This document shows, in pieces, positions 52,929 through 62,035 of a DNA stretch of 64,000 nucleotides. Position 1 is the stretch's first letter. Each line of letters begins with the position of its first letter. A program made the translations under genes and the position numbers. The notes under the pieces are model-generated. The model was not told where the DNA came from and searched no databases. It saw only the letters and a program-made list of their open reading frames with translations. The DNA is from Tenacibaculum pelagium (GTDB taxonomy: Bacteria; Bacteroidota; Bacteroidia; Flavobacteriales; Flavobacteriaceae), in contig NZ_JACGLS010000003.1 of assembly GCF_014062345.1 (NCBI RefSeq), forward strand, positions 124,001 through 188,000. The letters are read 5' to 3'.

Positions 52929-55900
52929 TTATTTTATTGAAAAAACTTTGGTTTTCTTAAAAGGAGAAATAGTTATATTTTCAACAGATTTTTGATATTC
53001 CTTCCAATCAGTATTAAAAAACGTATTGGTTTTTTCAAGTGCTTCTTTTAAAGAAATTTTTAATTGATCAATTAGTTGTTTTTCAGTATCAGTTTGTTCT
53101 CCAAATCGAGAACCAACATACCAGCGAGCAGTTCCTAAACGTTGGTTAACTGTAACTTCTGGGTTTCTAATAATCCCTTGTCTCTTGTCAACTTTACCTA
53201 AATAGACGGCAATTAGTGTATCTATTTTTTTAGTAATATCGGCAGATGCTTTTATTTGCTCTTTATATTTCTTTTTATCTTCTTTGGTAAACTTTGTTTT
53301 ATAGCCTTTAACAATTTTTTTACTCTCAACTAATTGTTTTACTGCATCAGCTATAGTTTTTTGATATTCTTGTAACTCTTTACTGGTATTATATTTTTGA
53401 TTGATAGCGGCCTCAGAAGTGGTAAGTCTTGGGTCAGATTCAACTTTAATGCTTTGCTCTGAAGTTTGATCTCCGAAAGTCATTTTTAAACGATAAGTCC
53501 CTGGTTTTACACGAACACCACTAGGTTCTCTTTTTTGTTTTCTAATAGTTCTAGATGGTCTTGCTACACCTTTCTCATTTAAATACCAATAGGTTTTATG
53601 AATACCATTTTCTTTTGGAGTTTTATGTTTTAATGTTCTAATTAATCTTGTGCCATCAAAAATTTCAAGTTTAATCGAATCGTATTTTATTTTTGGAGTC
53701 TCTTCTTTTTTAACTTCTTTTACTTTTTTTGAAGTATCAATTTTCTTTTTTGGTTTATTGATATAGTAAGAAATCGCTGCACCACGTTTTCTGTTTTCAC
53801 CATTGTACAACGCATCACCACCAAATCTACTTCCAGTAGGTTGCTGATAAGCTGTCATATAAGTCGTAGGAGGTTTAAATAATTCTAACTTATTTTTAAG
53901 TGTGTTTTGATTTTTAGCGATTTCTCGTAGTGGACTGATATCGTCTAAAACCCAAGCAGCTCTACCAAAAGTACCGATAACTAAATCGTGTTCACGTGGA
54001 TGAATTACTAAATCTTTTACAGAAACAGTAGGAAAACCTTGCGTCCATTTTGTCCATTTTTTACCAGCATCTATAGAAATGTATAAACCATCATCAGTAC
54101 CTAAAAATAATAAGTTAGCTTCAATAGGGTCTTCTACAATACTTAATGTATAACTTTCTACATCGTTAGAATCAACAATTCGTTCCCATGTTTTTCCATA
54201 ATCTTTGGTTCTGTACACATAAGGCGAATAATTAAAACGACGATAATCATTTGCTACTAATAAAGCTTCACCTTTGTTTTTGTTGGATGCTTTTATTTGT
54301 GTAATCCAGCTGTTTGTAGGTAAACCCTTTATGTTTTTTGAAACATTTTTCCAGGTAGCACCATCGTTTTTTGTGATTTGTATTTGTCCATCATCAGTGG
54401 CTATCCAAAGCATGTTTTTTTCTAAAGGAGAAGGTTCAATCACTAAAATAGTAGTATGATTTTCTGCTCCAGTCGCATCCATTGTTAATCCACCGCTTTC
54501 TGATTGTTTTTGTTTGCTAGGATCGTTGGTTGTTAAATCTGGAGAAATAACTTTCCAAGTTAATCCTTTATCGGTTGATTTATGCACAAACTGACTTCCG
54601 AAATATAAAGTTGAATTATCGAATGGATCAATATTTATGGCAGCATTCCAATTAAAACGCAATTTAACTTTTGCATCTGGGTGCGTTGGACGAACTGTAT
54701 AATTATTACCTGTTTTATAATCATAACGAGAAACATATCCTTGCTGACTCATTGTCCAACCGTAGCGAGAGTCATCTCTATCTGGTACTACATCAAAACC
54801 ATCACCAAAACTAATTTCTTGCCAATAAGAATTTCGAATTCCTTGGGCTTTCCAGACATAAGCTGGACCACGCCAAGAACCATTGTCTTGCATTCCGCCG
54901 TAAACATTATAAGGGAATTCATTATCAACATTTATATGATAAAACTGAGCTACTGGTAAATTTCCGATAAAGCGCCATGTTTTTCCTCCATCTTTGGTAA
55001 TGTTTAATCCACCATCATTTCCATCAATCATATATTTACCATTATTTGGATCTATCCACCAAGCATGATGATCTGGATGAACCCCGTTGTCTACGCCATA
55101 AGCTGGCATTAATTGTTTAAAAGATTTACCACCGTCTTGTGAAACATTTACATAGGTGTAAATAGAGTATAGGCGATTTTCGTTTTGAGGATCTACATAG
55201 ATTTCAGAATAATAAAAAGGTCTGTTTCCAATACCTCTATTACCTGATTTATTATTAATCATTTTCCACTTAAAGCCTCCGTCTTCACTTTTGTAAAGTG
55301 CATTTTTTTTAGCTTCAACCAAAGCATAAATTACATTTGGGTTTGAGCGAGAAATAGCAACACCAATTCTTCCTAAATCTCCTTTAGGAAAACCTTCCTT
55401 ATCTGTGATTTTTTTCCAGTTTTCTCCACCGTCATGAGTAATATATAATCCACTTCCTTTTCCACCTGAATTAAAAAACCAAGGATCACGTTTGTGTTCC
55501 CACATTGCAGCAATTAATTTATTCGGATTTGTTGGATCCATAATTAAATCAGCTGCTCCAGTTTTTATGTTGTTGTATAAAATTTGTTTCCATGTTTTAC
55601 CACCATCAGTAGTTTTATAAACACCACGTTCTTTGTGTTCTCCCCAAGGTGAGCCTATTGCGCCAACATAAACAATGTTTGGATTTGTAGGGTCAATTAT
55701 TACACGATGAATATGACGTGTTTTTTCCAGCCCCATGGCTTTCCATGTTTTTCCAGCATCTAAAGATTTATAAATTCCATAACCTCCGTTTAAACTGTTA
55801 CGAGGATTTCCTTCTCCTGTACCAGCCCAAATAACACTTGGGTTTGATTGCTGAATAGCTAAAGCACCAATAGATGCTGTAACTTCTTTTTCGAAAATTG

Positions 55901-56129
55901 GTTTCCATTTAACTCCGCCTGATGTAGATTTCCAAATACCGCCAGAAGCAGTTCCTACGTACATAACATCTGGGTTTGATTGTACAACGTCAATTGTTGT
56001 TACACGACCAGACATTCCTCCTGGGCCGATGTTTCTTGGTTTCATTTTTTTAACTAAATCCATTGAGAATTCTTGAGAAAATAGTAATGGAGTTATAAGT
56101 AAAAAAAAGATTGGTAGTAGTTTTTTCAT
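52929..56129 (-). CDS. Large secreted BNR/sortilin-like beta-propeller protein (annotated glycosyl hydrolase)
   Basis: The Met at 56129 gives 1066 residues with a signal peptide ending LFSQ. Many repeated GTxxGGIWKSTSGGxxW and KTTDGGKTWK motifs form BNR/VPS10-type propellers (about 25-750); the C-terminal part (about 780-1066) is rich in Lys/Glu coiled-coil and beta segments. These 'glycosyl hydrolase' annotations in Bacteroidota are based only on propeller similarity. A catalytic function is not evident. Confidence 0.85.
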   Translation of the reverse strand: MKKLLPIFFLLITPLLFSQEFSMDLVKKMKPRNIGPGGMSGRVTTIDVVQSNPDVMYVGTASGGIWKSTSGGVKWKPIFEKEVTASIGALAIQQSNPSVIWAGTGEGNPRNSLNGGYGIYKSLDAGKTWKAMGLEKTRHIHRVIIDPTNPNIVYVGAIGSPWGEHKERGVYKTTDGGKTWKQILYNNIKTGAADLIMDPTNPNKLIAAMWEHKRDPWFFNSGGKGSGLYITHDGGENWKKITDKEGFPKGDLGRIGVAISRSNPNVIYALVEAKKNALYKSEDGGFKWKMINNKSGNRGIGNRPFYYSEIYVDPQNENRLYSIYTYVNVSQDGGKSFKQLMPAYGVDNGVHPDHHAWWIDPNNGKYMIDGNDGGLNITKDGGKTWRFIGNLPVAQFYHINVDNEFPYNVYGGMQDNGSWRGPAYVWKAQGIRNSYWQEISFGDGFDVVPDRDDSRYGWTMSQQGYVSRYDYKTGNNYTVRPTHPDAKVKLRFNWNAAINIDPFDNSTLYFGSQFVHKSTDKGLTWKVISPDLTTNDPSKQKQSESGGLTMDATGAENHTTILVIEPSPLEKNMLWIATDDGQIQITKNDGATWKNVSKNIKGLPTNSWITQIKASNKNKGEALLVANDYRRFNYSPYVYRTKDYGKTWERIVDSNDVESYTLSIVEDPIEANLLFLGTDDGLYISIDAGKKWTKWTQGFPTVSVKDLVIHPREHDLVIGTFGRAAWVLDDISPLREIAKNQNTLKNKLELFKPPTTYMTAYQQPTGSRFGGDALYNGENRKRGAAISYYINKPKKKIDTSKKVKEVKKEETPKIKYDSIKLEIFDGTRLIRTLKHKTPKENGIHKTYWYLNEKGVARPSRTIRKQKREPSGVRVKPGTYRLKMTFGDQTSEQSIKVESDPRLTTSEAAINQKYNTSKELQEYQKTIADAVKQLVESKKIVKGYKTKFTKEDKKKYKEQIKASADITKKIDTLIAVYLGKVDKRQGIIRNPEVTVNQRLGTARWYVGSRFGEQTDTEKQLIDQLKISLKEALEKTNTFFNTDWKEYQKSVENITISPFKKTKVFSIK

Positions 56130-56221
56130 TGATATATTATTGATAAGAAGACAAGGTACAAAATAGAAAACCACTCAATAATTTACTGAATGGCTTTTAA
56201 CATTTTATTAAGAAATTAAAT

Positions 56222-56386
56222 TTACTCTTCTTTCTTTTTAGGTTCGCGTTTTGCTTCTTTAAGTGCTTGCATAAGCATCCATTCGATTTGTCCGTTTGTA
56301 GAACGAAATTCGTCTGAAGCCCATTTTTCAATGGCTTTTATCATGTCTTCATTTATACGAAGTGCAAATGCTTTCTTTTTTGCCAT
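56222..56386 (-). CDS. Arc-like ribbon-helix-helix protein
   Basis: The 54-residue protein (MAKKKAFALRINEDMIKAIEKWASDEFRSTNG...) has the Arc/MetJ strand FALRI, then two helices and a basic/acidic tail. It may bind DNA as a dimer. Last gene of a four-gene minus-strand operon with SPFH, DUF4177 and PH-like genes; presumed autorepressor of the operon, which is inference. Confidence 0.8.
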   Translation of the reverse strand: MAKKKAFALRINEDMIKAIEKWASDEFRSTNGQIEWMLMQALKEAKREPKKKEE

Positions 56387-56453
56387 TATTTTTAATTTAT
56401 AAAAGAAACAATAATACTAAAAATGTAAATGATAGTGAATGTTATAACTCGTA

Positions 56454-56954
56454 TCATAATAATTTGTTTTTATAGTTTTCTAAAACACGTTTAGCCTCAT
56501 TTTCTTTTTGAGTGCCAATTAATATTCTTTTTCCATTTTTTAGTTCTAATTGAATTCCAATATCTCCAGATACATTGATTGCTGTTCCATTCTTTTTATT
56601 CCAAAGAGAACCTCCTTTTAACCCCCATCCACCATATTCTGATATTGGGTCATATGTTCTTACATAAGCTTTATCAATTTCTGACCATTTAATCAATCGT
56701 AAAGAAAAATGAAATGGGAAAAATTGATAATGAATACCTGTTTCGTCAATTTTAGTAGTTAGTTTAAAGAAGAAAATAAATGAAAGAGATACGATAATTC
56801 CTCCTAAGGTTAATAAAAACTCATTGGTTGTCATACTAGAGTTTTTCTCTAAGTACTCCTTTGTAATTAATATTATTGGTATGACAATACTAATTCCTAA
56901 TAAAGCAATTAACCAAGTTTGCGTAAACCGTTGTTCTTCTTTAAAAACTTTCAT
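56454..56954 (-). CDS. PH-like domain membrane protein, unknown function
   Basis: The 166-residue protein has two membrane helices (about 14-33 and 43-65) and a beta-rich PH-like tail (TKIDETGIHYQFFPF, GIQLELKNGKRILIGTQ). It is 2 nt after the DUF4177 gene in the operon. I do not recognise a precise family. Confidence 0.7.
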   Translation of the reverse strand: MKVFKEEQRFTQTWLIALLGISIVIPIILITKEYLEKNSSMTTNEFLLTLGGIIVSLSFIFFFKLTTKIDETGIHYQFFPFHFSLRLIKWSEIDKAYVRTYDPISEYGGWGLKGGSLWNKKNGTAINVSGDIGIQLELKNGKRILIGTQKENEAKRVLENYKNKLL

Positions 56955-56956
56955 AT

Positions 56957-57115
56957 TTATCTATTTTTATCTCTTTCAAAAACTATTCTTGGATATTGTT
57001 CGGCAATATGTTTAACCACCCATCCATCTCTAGCATATTGATTTAATGTGTCTTCTAATTTTTGGTTATTCTTTGTAAGTCCGGCTTTCCAACTTACTAC
57101 TTTATATTCCTTCAT
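56957..57115 (-). CDS. DUF4177 small protein
   Basis: The 52-residue protein (MKEYKVVSWKAGLTKNNQKLEDTLNQYARDGWVVKHI...) has the DUF4177 pattern of an N-terminal strand, helix and GWVV strand. It starts 4 nt after the SPFH stop and ends 2 nt before the PH-like gene. Function unknown; family often sits beside membrane genes. Confidence 0.82.
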   Translation of the reverse strand: MKEYKVVSWKAGLTKNNQKLEDTLNQYARDGWVVKHIAEQYPRIVFERDKNR

Positions 57116-57119
57116 ATTC

Positions 57120-57980
57120 TTAATGACTTAAAGTTCCTGTATTTACTACCGGTGAAGCTTCTTTGTCTCCACATAAAATAACTAATAAGTTACTAACCAT
57201 AGCTGCTTTACGTTCTTCGTCTAGCTCAACAATTTCTTTTTTATTTAACTCTTCTAAAGCCATATCTACCATGTCTACAGCACCTTGTACAATTTTATGG
57301 CGAGCAGCCACAATTGCTGTTGCTTGTTGGCGTTTTAACATAGCACTGGCAATTTCTTGAGCATAAGCTAAGTAACCGATACGAGCCTCTAATACTTCTA
57401 TTCCTGCAATTGCTAAACGTTCTTCTAATTCTTTTTCTAGGGCTTCAGAAACTTCATTTACACTAGAACGTAATGTAATATCTTCTTCATGACCTTCATC
57501 AGCAAAATTGTCATAAGGATACATACTTGCAAGTTTTCGAACCGCAGCATCAGTTTGTACACGTACAAAGTTTTCGTAATTATCTACATCAAAAGCTGCT
57601 TTATATGTTTCGGTAACTCGCCATACTAGAATTGTGGAAATCATCACTGGGTTTCCTAATTTGTCGTTAACTTTTAAACGTTCACTATCAAAGTTACTCG
57701 CTCTTAAAGAAACTGTTTTCTTTTTGTATAACGGATTCGCCCAATACAATCCGTTTTGTTTTACTGTACCTACATATTTTCCAAAAAACAATAAAACTTT
57801 AGATGAATTAGGGTTTACCAAGATAAATCCAAGAGCAGTAATAAAACCTGTTAAGACAAATAGTAGATAAATAGGGTTTTCGTTAGATATGGTTAAAATA
57901 ATACCGCCTACAATAAATACTAATACTATAAAGAACATTAAATAACCGTTTGCTGGTTTGATGATTTTTTCTGATTTCAT
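57120..57980 (-). CDS. SPFH/Band 7 domain membrane protein
   Basis: The 286-residue protein has two N-terminal membrane segments (about 13-32 and 38-55) and an SPFH domain (about 65-255, with the KVNDKLGNPVMISTILVWRV strand). The usual coiled-coil part is short (EALEKELEERLAIAGIEVLEARIGYLAYAQEIASAMLKRQQATAIV). Such proteins form membrane rings or organise microdomains. First gene of the four-gene operon. Confidence 0.92.
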   Translation of the reverse strand: MKSEKIIKPANGYLMFFIVLVFIVGGIILTISNENPIYLLFVLTGFITALGFILVNPNSSKVLLFFGKYVGTVKQNGLYWANPLYKKKTVSLRASNFDSERLKVNDKLGNPVMISTILVWRVTETYKAAFDVDNYENFVRVQTDAAVRKLASMYPYDNFADEGHEEDITLRSSVNEVSEALEKELEERLAIAGIEVLEARIGYLAYAQEIASAMLKRQQATAIVAARHKIVQGAVDMVDMALEELNKKEIVELDEERKAAMVSNLLVILCGDKEASPVVNTGTLSH

Positions 57981-57997
57981 GTTTGTTTTGAATTAAA

Positions 57998-58018
57998 GTG
58001 ATATTAAAATGATATCAC
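57998..58018. promoter_or_regulatory. Inverted repeat upstream of the SPFH operon
   Basis: GTGATAT (57998-58004) and ATATCAC (58012-58018) with a 7-bp centre form a perfect palindrome 18 bp upstream of the SPFH start. It could be an operator for a dimeric repressor, such as the ribbon-helix-helix protein at the end of the operon. Confidence 0.45.
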
Positions 58019-58102
58019 AAAGATATATGTAATTTTATGTTAAAACCAAATTTTTGAATGAATATTTTTATACTTTAGCGAAAAATTAACAGAAATTTAT
58101 TT

Positions 58103-58891
58103 ATGAAAATCAAGGTTTTATTATTGCTTAGTGTGTTTTTTATAAGTGTTTCATCTATAGCAAATAACAATGATGTTTGGGGGCCAACTGGTCATAGAGC
58201 TACAGGTAAAATTGCAGAAAAACATTTAACGAAATCAGCAAAAAAGAAAATAGAAAAGTTATTACAAGGTGAAAGTTTAGCTTTTGTATCAACATATGCA
58301 GATGAAATAAAATCTGATAGAAAAACGTATGGTAAGTTTTATACTTGGCATTATGTAAACATGCCTTTAGATACAAAATATGAGGATTCGAAAAAAAATC
58401 CGAAAGGAGATTTAATCACAGGAATTAATGAATGTGTTAAAATCTTAAAAGATAAAAATAGTTCAACTGCTGATAAACGTTTTTACTTAAAAATGTTGGT
58501 GCATTTAGTTGGTGATATGCATCAACCAATGCATATTGGTCAATCTGAAGATAAAGGAGGGAATACGATTCAAGTACAATGGCATGGTAAAGGTTCTAAC
58601 TTACATAGAGTTTGGGATGAAAACTTAATTGAAAAATGGGGAATGAGTTATGTGGAGTTAGCAGATAACGCGAAGCATTTATCAAAAGAACAAATTAAAG
58701 CAATTCAAAAAGGAAGTGTTATCGATTGGATGTACGATACACACAAATTAACGAAACAAGTATATGGTTCAGTTAAGTCAGGAGATAAGTTACGTTACCG
58801 ATATTCTTACGATTACTTTCCAATTGTTAGAGAGCAATTACAAAAAGGAGGTTTACGTTTAGCAAAATTATTAAACGAAATTTTCTGTTAA
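58103..58891 (+). CDS. Secreted S1/P1 nuclease
   Basis: The 262-residue protein has a signal peptide (cleaved near SIANN) and the trinuclear zinc pattern: N-terminal Trp (VWGPTGHRATG), YADEI, FYTWHYVNMP, HLVGDMHQPMHIG and HRVWDENLI. S1/P1 nucleases cut single-stranded nucleic acids and release 5'-nucleotides in the periplasm or outside. It is a single gene ending in a strong terminator. Confidence 0.94.
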   Translation: MKIKVLLLLSVFFISVSSIANNNDVWGPTGHRATGKIAEKHLTKSAKKKIEKLLQGESLAFVSTYADEIKSDRKTYGKFYTWHYVNMPLDTKYEDSKKNPKGDLITGINECVKILKDKNSSTADKRFYLKMLVHLVGDMHQPMHIGQSEDKGGNTIQVQWHGKGSNLHRVWDENLIEKWGMSYVELADNAKHLSKEQIKAIQKGSVIDWMYDTHKLTKQVYGSVKSGDKLRYRYSYDYFPIVREQLQKGGLRLAKLLNEIFC

Positions 58892-58915
58892 TTATAAGTA
58901 TATTAATAAAAATTT

Positions 58916-58949
58916 AAAGTCCTAAAGAATTTTCTTTAGGACTTTTTTC
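58916..58949 (+). terminator. Terminator of the S1/P1 nuclease gene
   Basis: AAAGTCCTAAAGAA (58916-58929) pairs with TTCTTTAGGACTTT (58932-58945), then TTTT. Confidence 0.85.
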
Positions 58950-59020
58950 TTGTTAATGTTTCGTTAATTCAGTTTTTTGAATGTGATAATCACTTAATTT
59001 TGAGATAAATAATTTGATGA

Positions 59021-59530
59021 ATGTATAAACTACGAATATTAATTTTATTAGTTTTTATTGCTTTTTCTTGTAAAAATAAAGAGAACGCTTCAAGTAAAGA
59101 TATTGAAAAAGCAAAGCTAGAGACTTTGAATTATGAGCAGTTAAAGCCATTACTTCATAAGGATGATGAAAAAACATATGTAATTAATTTTTGGGCTACT
59201 TGGTGTTTGCCGTGTGTAAAAGAATTACCAGCTTTCGAGAAGTTAAATGAAGAGTATAAAGATAAAAATGTTGAGGTTATTTTGGTGAGTTTAGATTTTT
59301 CAAGACAGTTAGAAACGAACCTAATTCCATTTTTAAAAAATAAGAACATAAAATCTAAAGTGATTCATTTTGAAGATAAAAATGAACAATTTTGGATTCA
59401 AGATATTGCAGATAATTGGTCAGGATCAATACCTGCAACAATTATTTATAATTCGAAAAAGAGAAAGTTTTATGAGCAATCGTTTCATTACGAAACGTTA
59501 AAAAACGAATTACAAACCTTTTTAAACTAA
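59021..59530 (+). CDS. TlpA-type thioredoxin lipoprotein
   Basis: The 169-residue protein has a lipobox (LVFIAFSC, Cys17) and a thioredoxin fold with CLPC in NFWATWCLPCVKELPAFEKL. It is a periplasmic disulfide reductant. It lies 6 nt before a second thioredoxin-fold gene and may be co-transcribed. The partner protein is unknown. Confidence 0.88.
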   Translation: MYKLRILILLVFIAFSCKNKENASSKDIEKAKLETLNYEQLKPLLHKDDEKTYVINFWATWCLPCVKELPAFEKLNEEYKDKNVEVILVSLDFSRQLETNLIPFLKNKNIKSKVIHFEDKNEQFWIQDIADNWSGSIPATIIYNSKKRKFYEQSFHYETLKNELQTFLN

Positions 59531-59536
59531 TTAATT

Positions 59537-60160
59537 ATGAAAATTTTTAAAACAGTAGTAATGCTAGTCGTAGTTATAGCTATTTCTGCATTTACATTAA
59601 ATACTTCGAAAGGATATAAAGTTGGAGATACCGCTTCTGATTTTAAACTTAAAAACATTGATGGTAAAATGGTCTCTTTGGCCGATTTTAAAGAAGCTAA
59701 AGGATTTATTGTTGTATTTACCTGTAATATGTGTCCATACTCGGTTGCAAATGAAGATAGATTAATAGCGTTAGATAAAAAATATAAACAAAAGGGGTAT
59801 CCTGTAATAGCGATTAATCCTAACGACCCAAAAGTGTCTAGAGGAGATAGTTTTGAAGGAATGAAAACAAGAGCAAAAGAAAAAGGATTTACATTTCCTT
59901 ATCTGTTTGACGAGGGACAAAAAGTATATCCAATGTATGGAGCAACAAAAACACCACATGTATACATTTTAAATAAAGATAACGATAAGTTGGTGGTAGC
60001 ATATATTGGAGCAATTGATGATTCTTCTAGGGATGAGAATAGTGTATCAGAACGTTTTGTTGAAGATGCAGTGGAAGCTTTAATAAAAGGAAAAAAACCT
60101 AAAAAGAATAATACTCGTGCTATAGGTTGCTCTATTAAAGATAAAAGAAACTGGAAGTAA
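59537..60160 (+). CDS. Exported redoxin-domain protein (AhpC/TSA-like)
   Basis: The 207-residue protein has a signal peptide and a peroxiredoxin-like fold (VGDTASDFKLKNIDGKMVSLADFKEAKG), with Cys in TCNMCPYS near residue 68-73. It may reduce peroxides or disulfides. Terminated by a palindromic hairpin at 60177-60214. Confidence 0.85.
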   Translation: MKIFKTVVMLVVVIAISAFTLNTSKGYKVGDTASDFKLKNIDGKMVSLADFKEAKGFIVVFTCNMCPYSVANEDRLIALDKKYKQKGYPVIAINPNDPKVSRGDSFEGMKTRAKEKGFTFPYLFDEGQKVYPMYGATKTPHVYILNKDNDKLVVAYIGAIDDSSRDENSVSERFVEDAVEALIKGKKPKKNNTRAIGCSIKDKRNWK

Positions 60161-60176
60161 TTTACTTCTTACCAAT

Positions 60177-60214
60177 AAAAAGCCCAAGTTTTAAATTTAA
60201 AACTTGGGCTTTTT
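60177..60214. terminator. Bidirectional terminator
   Basis: AGCCCAAGTTTTAAA (60181-60195) and TTTAAAACTTGGGCT (60196-60210), a 15-bp perfect palindrome, flanked by A-run and T-run. Confidence 0.88.
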
Positions 60215-60222
60215 TTATTAGT

Positions 60223-60854
60223 TTTCGCTAACGGTTCATATAACCGTCTTTTACGGGTTTGTTTCTTTTATATTTGGTTAGCTCAGGTCTGAGCAATTCC
60301 GAGTGGATCCGAGCGTAGTTGAATCCGCCTTAATTGCGGTTATACATTTTTTTTCACTGGCTTTTTAAGTCTCTTTCCATAAAATTTTGTCAATATGATT
60401 AAAAGTCCAGTCATAATTGGAATCACGCTCCACATATATTGAAATTCCCAACCTAATGGTGTTTTTCCGTTATCTAGTCGAACAAAAAAACCGATTATAA
60501 TTCCAAAAATAATTTTTGCAAATATATAAGTCAGAGTAATTCCAACTAAAGAATAAAAGAAATTCTTAAAAACAGAAATTTTTAAAATCAGATGATTAAA
60601 CATTATAAAGCTTATTCCAACTATTAAGACAATAGAAATGAATGGAGCGTTTTGATCAAGCCCAAATAATCCGATGTACTCAGTTTTGTAAATTATAACA
60701 GATTGAGATAAAACTAGACTAATCAAAGAGACTATTCCTAAAAAGATTATTTCAATTCGCTTATAATTCATTATTTATAGGTTTTCTTAGCTTGCGTACA
60801 ACTAGTTTGGGAATATGAATCCGTTTTAATGATTTATATTCAGCGTTAGCGAAA
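60223..60854. mobile_element. Small unit bounded by 11-bp inverted repeats, possible cassette or MITE-like element
   Basis: TTTCGCTAACG (60223-60233) and CGTTAGCGAAA (60844-60854) are perfect inverted repeats enclosing one ORF (60340-60771). Inside the left part are a second inverted pair TATAACCG (60239-60246)/CGGTTATA (60337-60344), and a GCTCAG/CTGAGC palindrome. No transposase is present. Mobility is inferred only from this layout. Confidence 0.5.
60340..60771 (-). CDS. Small four-helix membrane protein inside the inverted-repeat unit
   Basis: The 143-residue protein has four hydrophobic segments (about 8-28, 45-60, 72-96 and 110-130) and a basic tail (KFYGKRLKKPVKKN). No family recognised. 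Its gene is enclosed by the repeats at 60223 and 60854 and lacks clear neighbours in function. Confidence 0.65.
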   Translation of the reverse strand: MNYKRIEIIFLGIVSLISLVLSQSVIIYKTEYIGLFGLDQNAPFISIVLIVGISFIMFNHLILKISVFKNFFYSLVGITLTYIFAKIIFGIIIGFFVRLDNGKTPLGWEFQYMWSVIPIMTGLLIILTKFYGKRLKKPVKKNV

Positions 60855-60887
60855 GGTATTAGAAATTAGTTTAAGAATCAAGTTAAA

Positions 60888-61916
60888 TTACTCAGTAACT
60901 TTTAATCGAGCTTGTGCAGTAACTGAGATATCAGAATAATCATTATTTAAGTATTTCAAGTATCCAGCAATAGCAATCATAGCTGCATTATCGGTTGTGT
61001 ATTCAAACTTAGGAATGTATGTAGCCCAACCCCAATGTTTTTCAGCTAATTGTAATCGTTTTCTAATTTCAGAGTTTGCAGATACACCACCAGCAATAGC
61101 AATGTGTTTTATGTCAGTATGTTTTACAGCATTTTTTAATTTGCCCATTAAAATTTCGATAATAGTGTATTGTATCGAAGCGCAAATATCATAAAGATTT
61201 TTTTTAATAAAATCTGGGTTTTCTTTTTCTTGCTTTCTAATAAAGTATAAAATGGCTGTTTTTAAACCACTAAAACTAAATTCTAAATCACCTACTTTAG
61301 GTTTGGTAAAAGGAAATGCTTTAGGGTTTCCTAATTGTGCGTATTTGTCAACTAAAGGTCCTCCAGGGTATGGTAAACCTAAAATTTTGGCAGATTTATC
61401 AAAAGCTTCCCCTACTGCATCATCAATTGTTTCACCTAAAATTTCCATTTCAAAATGGTTGGTAATTTTTACAATTTGAGTATGACCACCACTAATAGTT
61501 AAGCAAACAAAAGGAAAAGGAGGAATTATGCTATCCTCTTCTTTAATAAAATGCGCTAAAATATGGGCTTGCATATGATTAACATCTATCAGAGGAATGT
61601 TTAAACCTAATGCTAGCGACTTAGCAAAGGATGTACCTACCAATAAAGAACCCATTAAACCAGGACCTCGAGTAAAAGCAATAGCATTTAAATCGTGTTT
61701 TGTAATTCCAGCTTGTTCTATAGCTTGTTGTACAACAGGAACAATATTTTGTTGATGTGCTCTCGAAGCTAACTCAGGAACAACACCACCGTATTTAGCA
61801 TGTATCTCTTGGTTAGCAACCACATTACTTAATACCTTTCCGTTGCAAATTACCGAAGCACTTGTGTCGTCACAAGAACTTTCAATTCCTAAAATGTAAA
61901 TGTTTTTTGTACTCAA
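60888..61916 (-). CDS. tsaD: tRNA N6-adenosine threonylcarbamoyltransferase TsaD
   Basis: The 342-residue ASKHA-fold enzyme has the metal-binding HMQAHILAHF (about residues 111-119), GIESSCDDTSASV at the start, and GGVSANSEIRKRL near the end. It transfers the threonylcarbamoyl group to A37 of ANN-decoding tRNAs with TsaB/TsaE. It is divergent to the TamB-like gene, a common Bacteroidota arrangement. Confidence 0.97.
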   Translation of the reverse strand: MSTKNIYILGIESSCDDTSASVICNGKVLSNVVANQEIHAKYGGVVPELASRAHQQNIVPVVQQAIEQAGITKHDLNAIAFTRGPGLMGSLLVGTSFAKSLALGLNIPLIDVNHMQAHILAHFIKEEDSIIPPFPFVCLTISGGHTQIVKITNHFEMEILGETIDDAVGEAFDKSAKILGLPYPGGPLVDKYAQLGNPKAFPFTKPKVGDLEFSFSGLKTAILYFIRKQEKENPDFIKKNLYDICASIQYTIIEILMGKLKNAVKHTDIKHIAIAGGVSANSEIRKRLQLAEKHWGWATYIPKFEYTTDNAAMIAIAGYLKYLNNDYSDISVTAQARLKVTE

Positions 61917-61971
61917 TTTATATCAAATTAGACAGCAAAAATATCGATATTGCGTTAGATTTTCGTTAAAA

Positions 61972-62004
61972 TTGACATTTCTTTAAAATAAGGCAGCATT
62001 TTTG
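61972..62004 (+). promoter_or_regulatory. Candidate promoter of the TamB-like gene
   Basis: TTG (61972-61974), 22-nt spacer, then CATTTTTG (61997-62004), followed by CAG. The -7 element is one base from TAnnTTTG. It lies between tsaD and the TamB frame. Confidence 0.45.
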
Positions 62005-62035
62005 CAGTTTGCTGATTACATTTGTTAGTTAGTTT

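Noticed and set aside
58981..59010. TGATAATCA sequence near 58984 as another FNR box
   Set aside because: The half-sites are separated by one base instead of four, and no -7 element lies at 29.5 bp.
60223..60854. Integron attC site around the 60340 ORF
   Set aside because: The flanks CGCTAAC and GTTAGCG do not fit the RYYYAAC/GTTRRRY core rules and there is no integrase, so I call it only an inverted-repeat unit.
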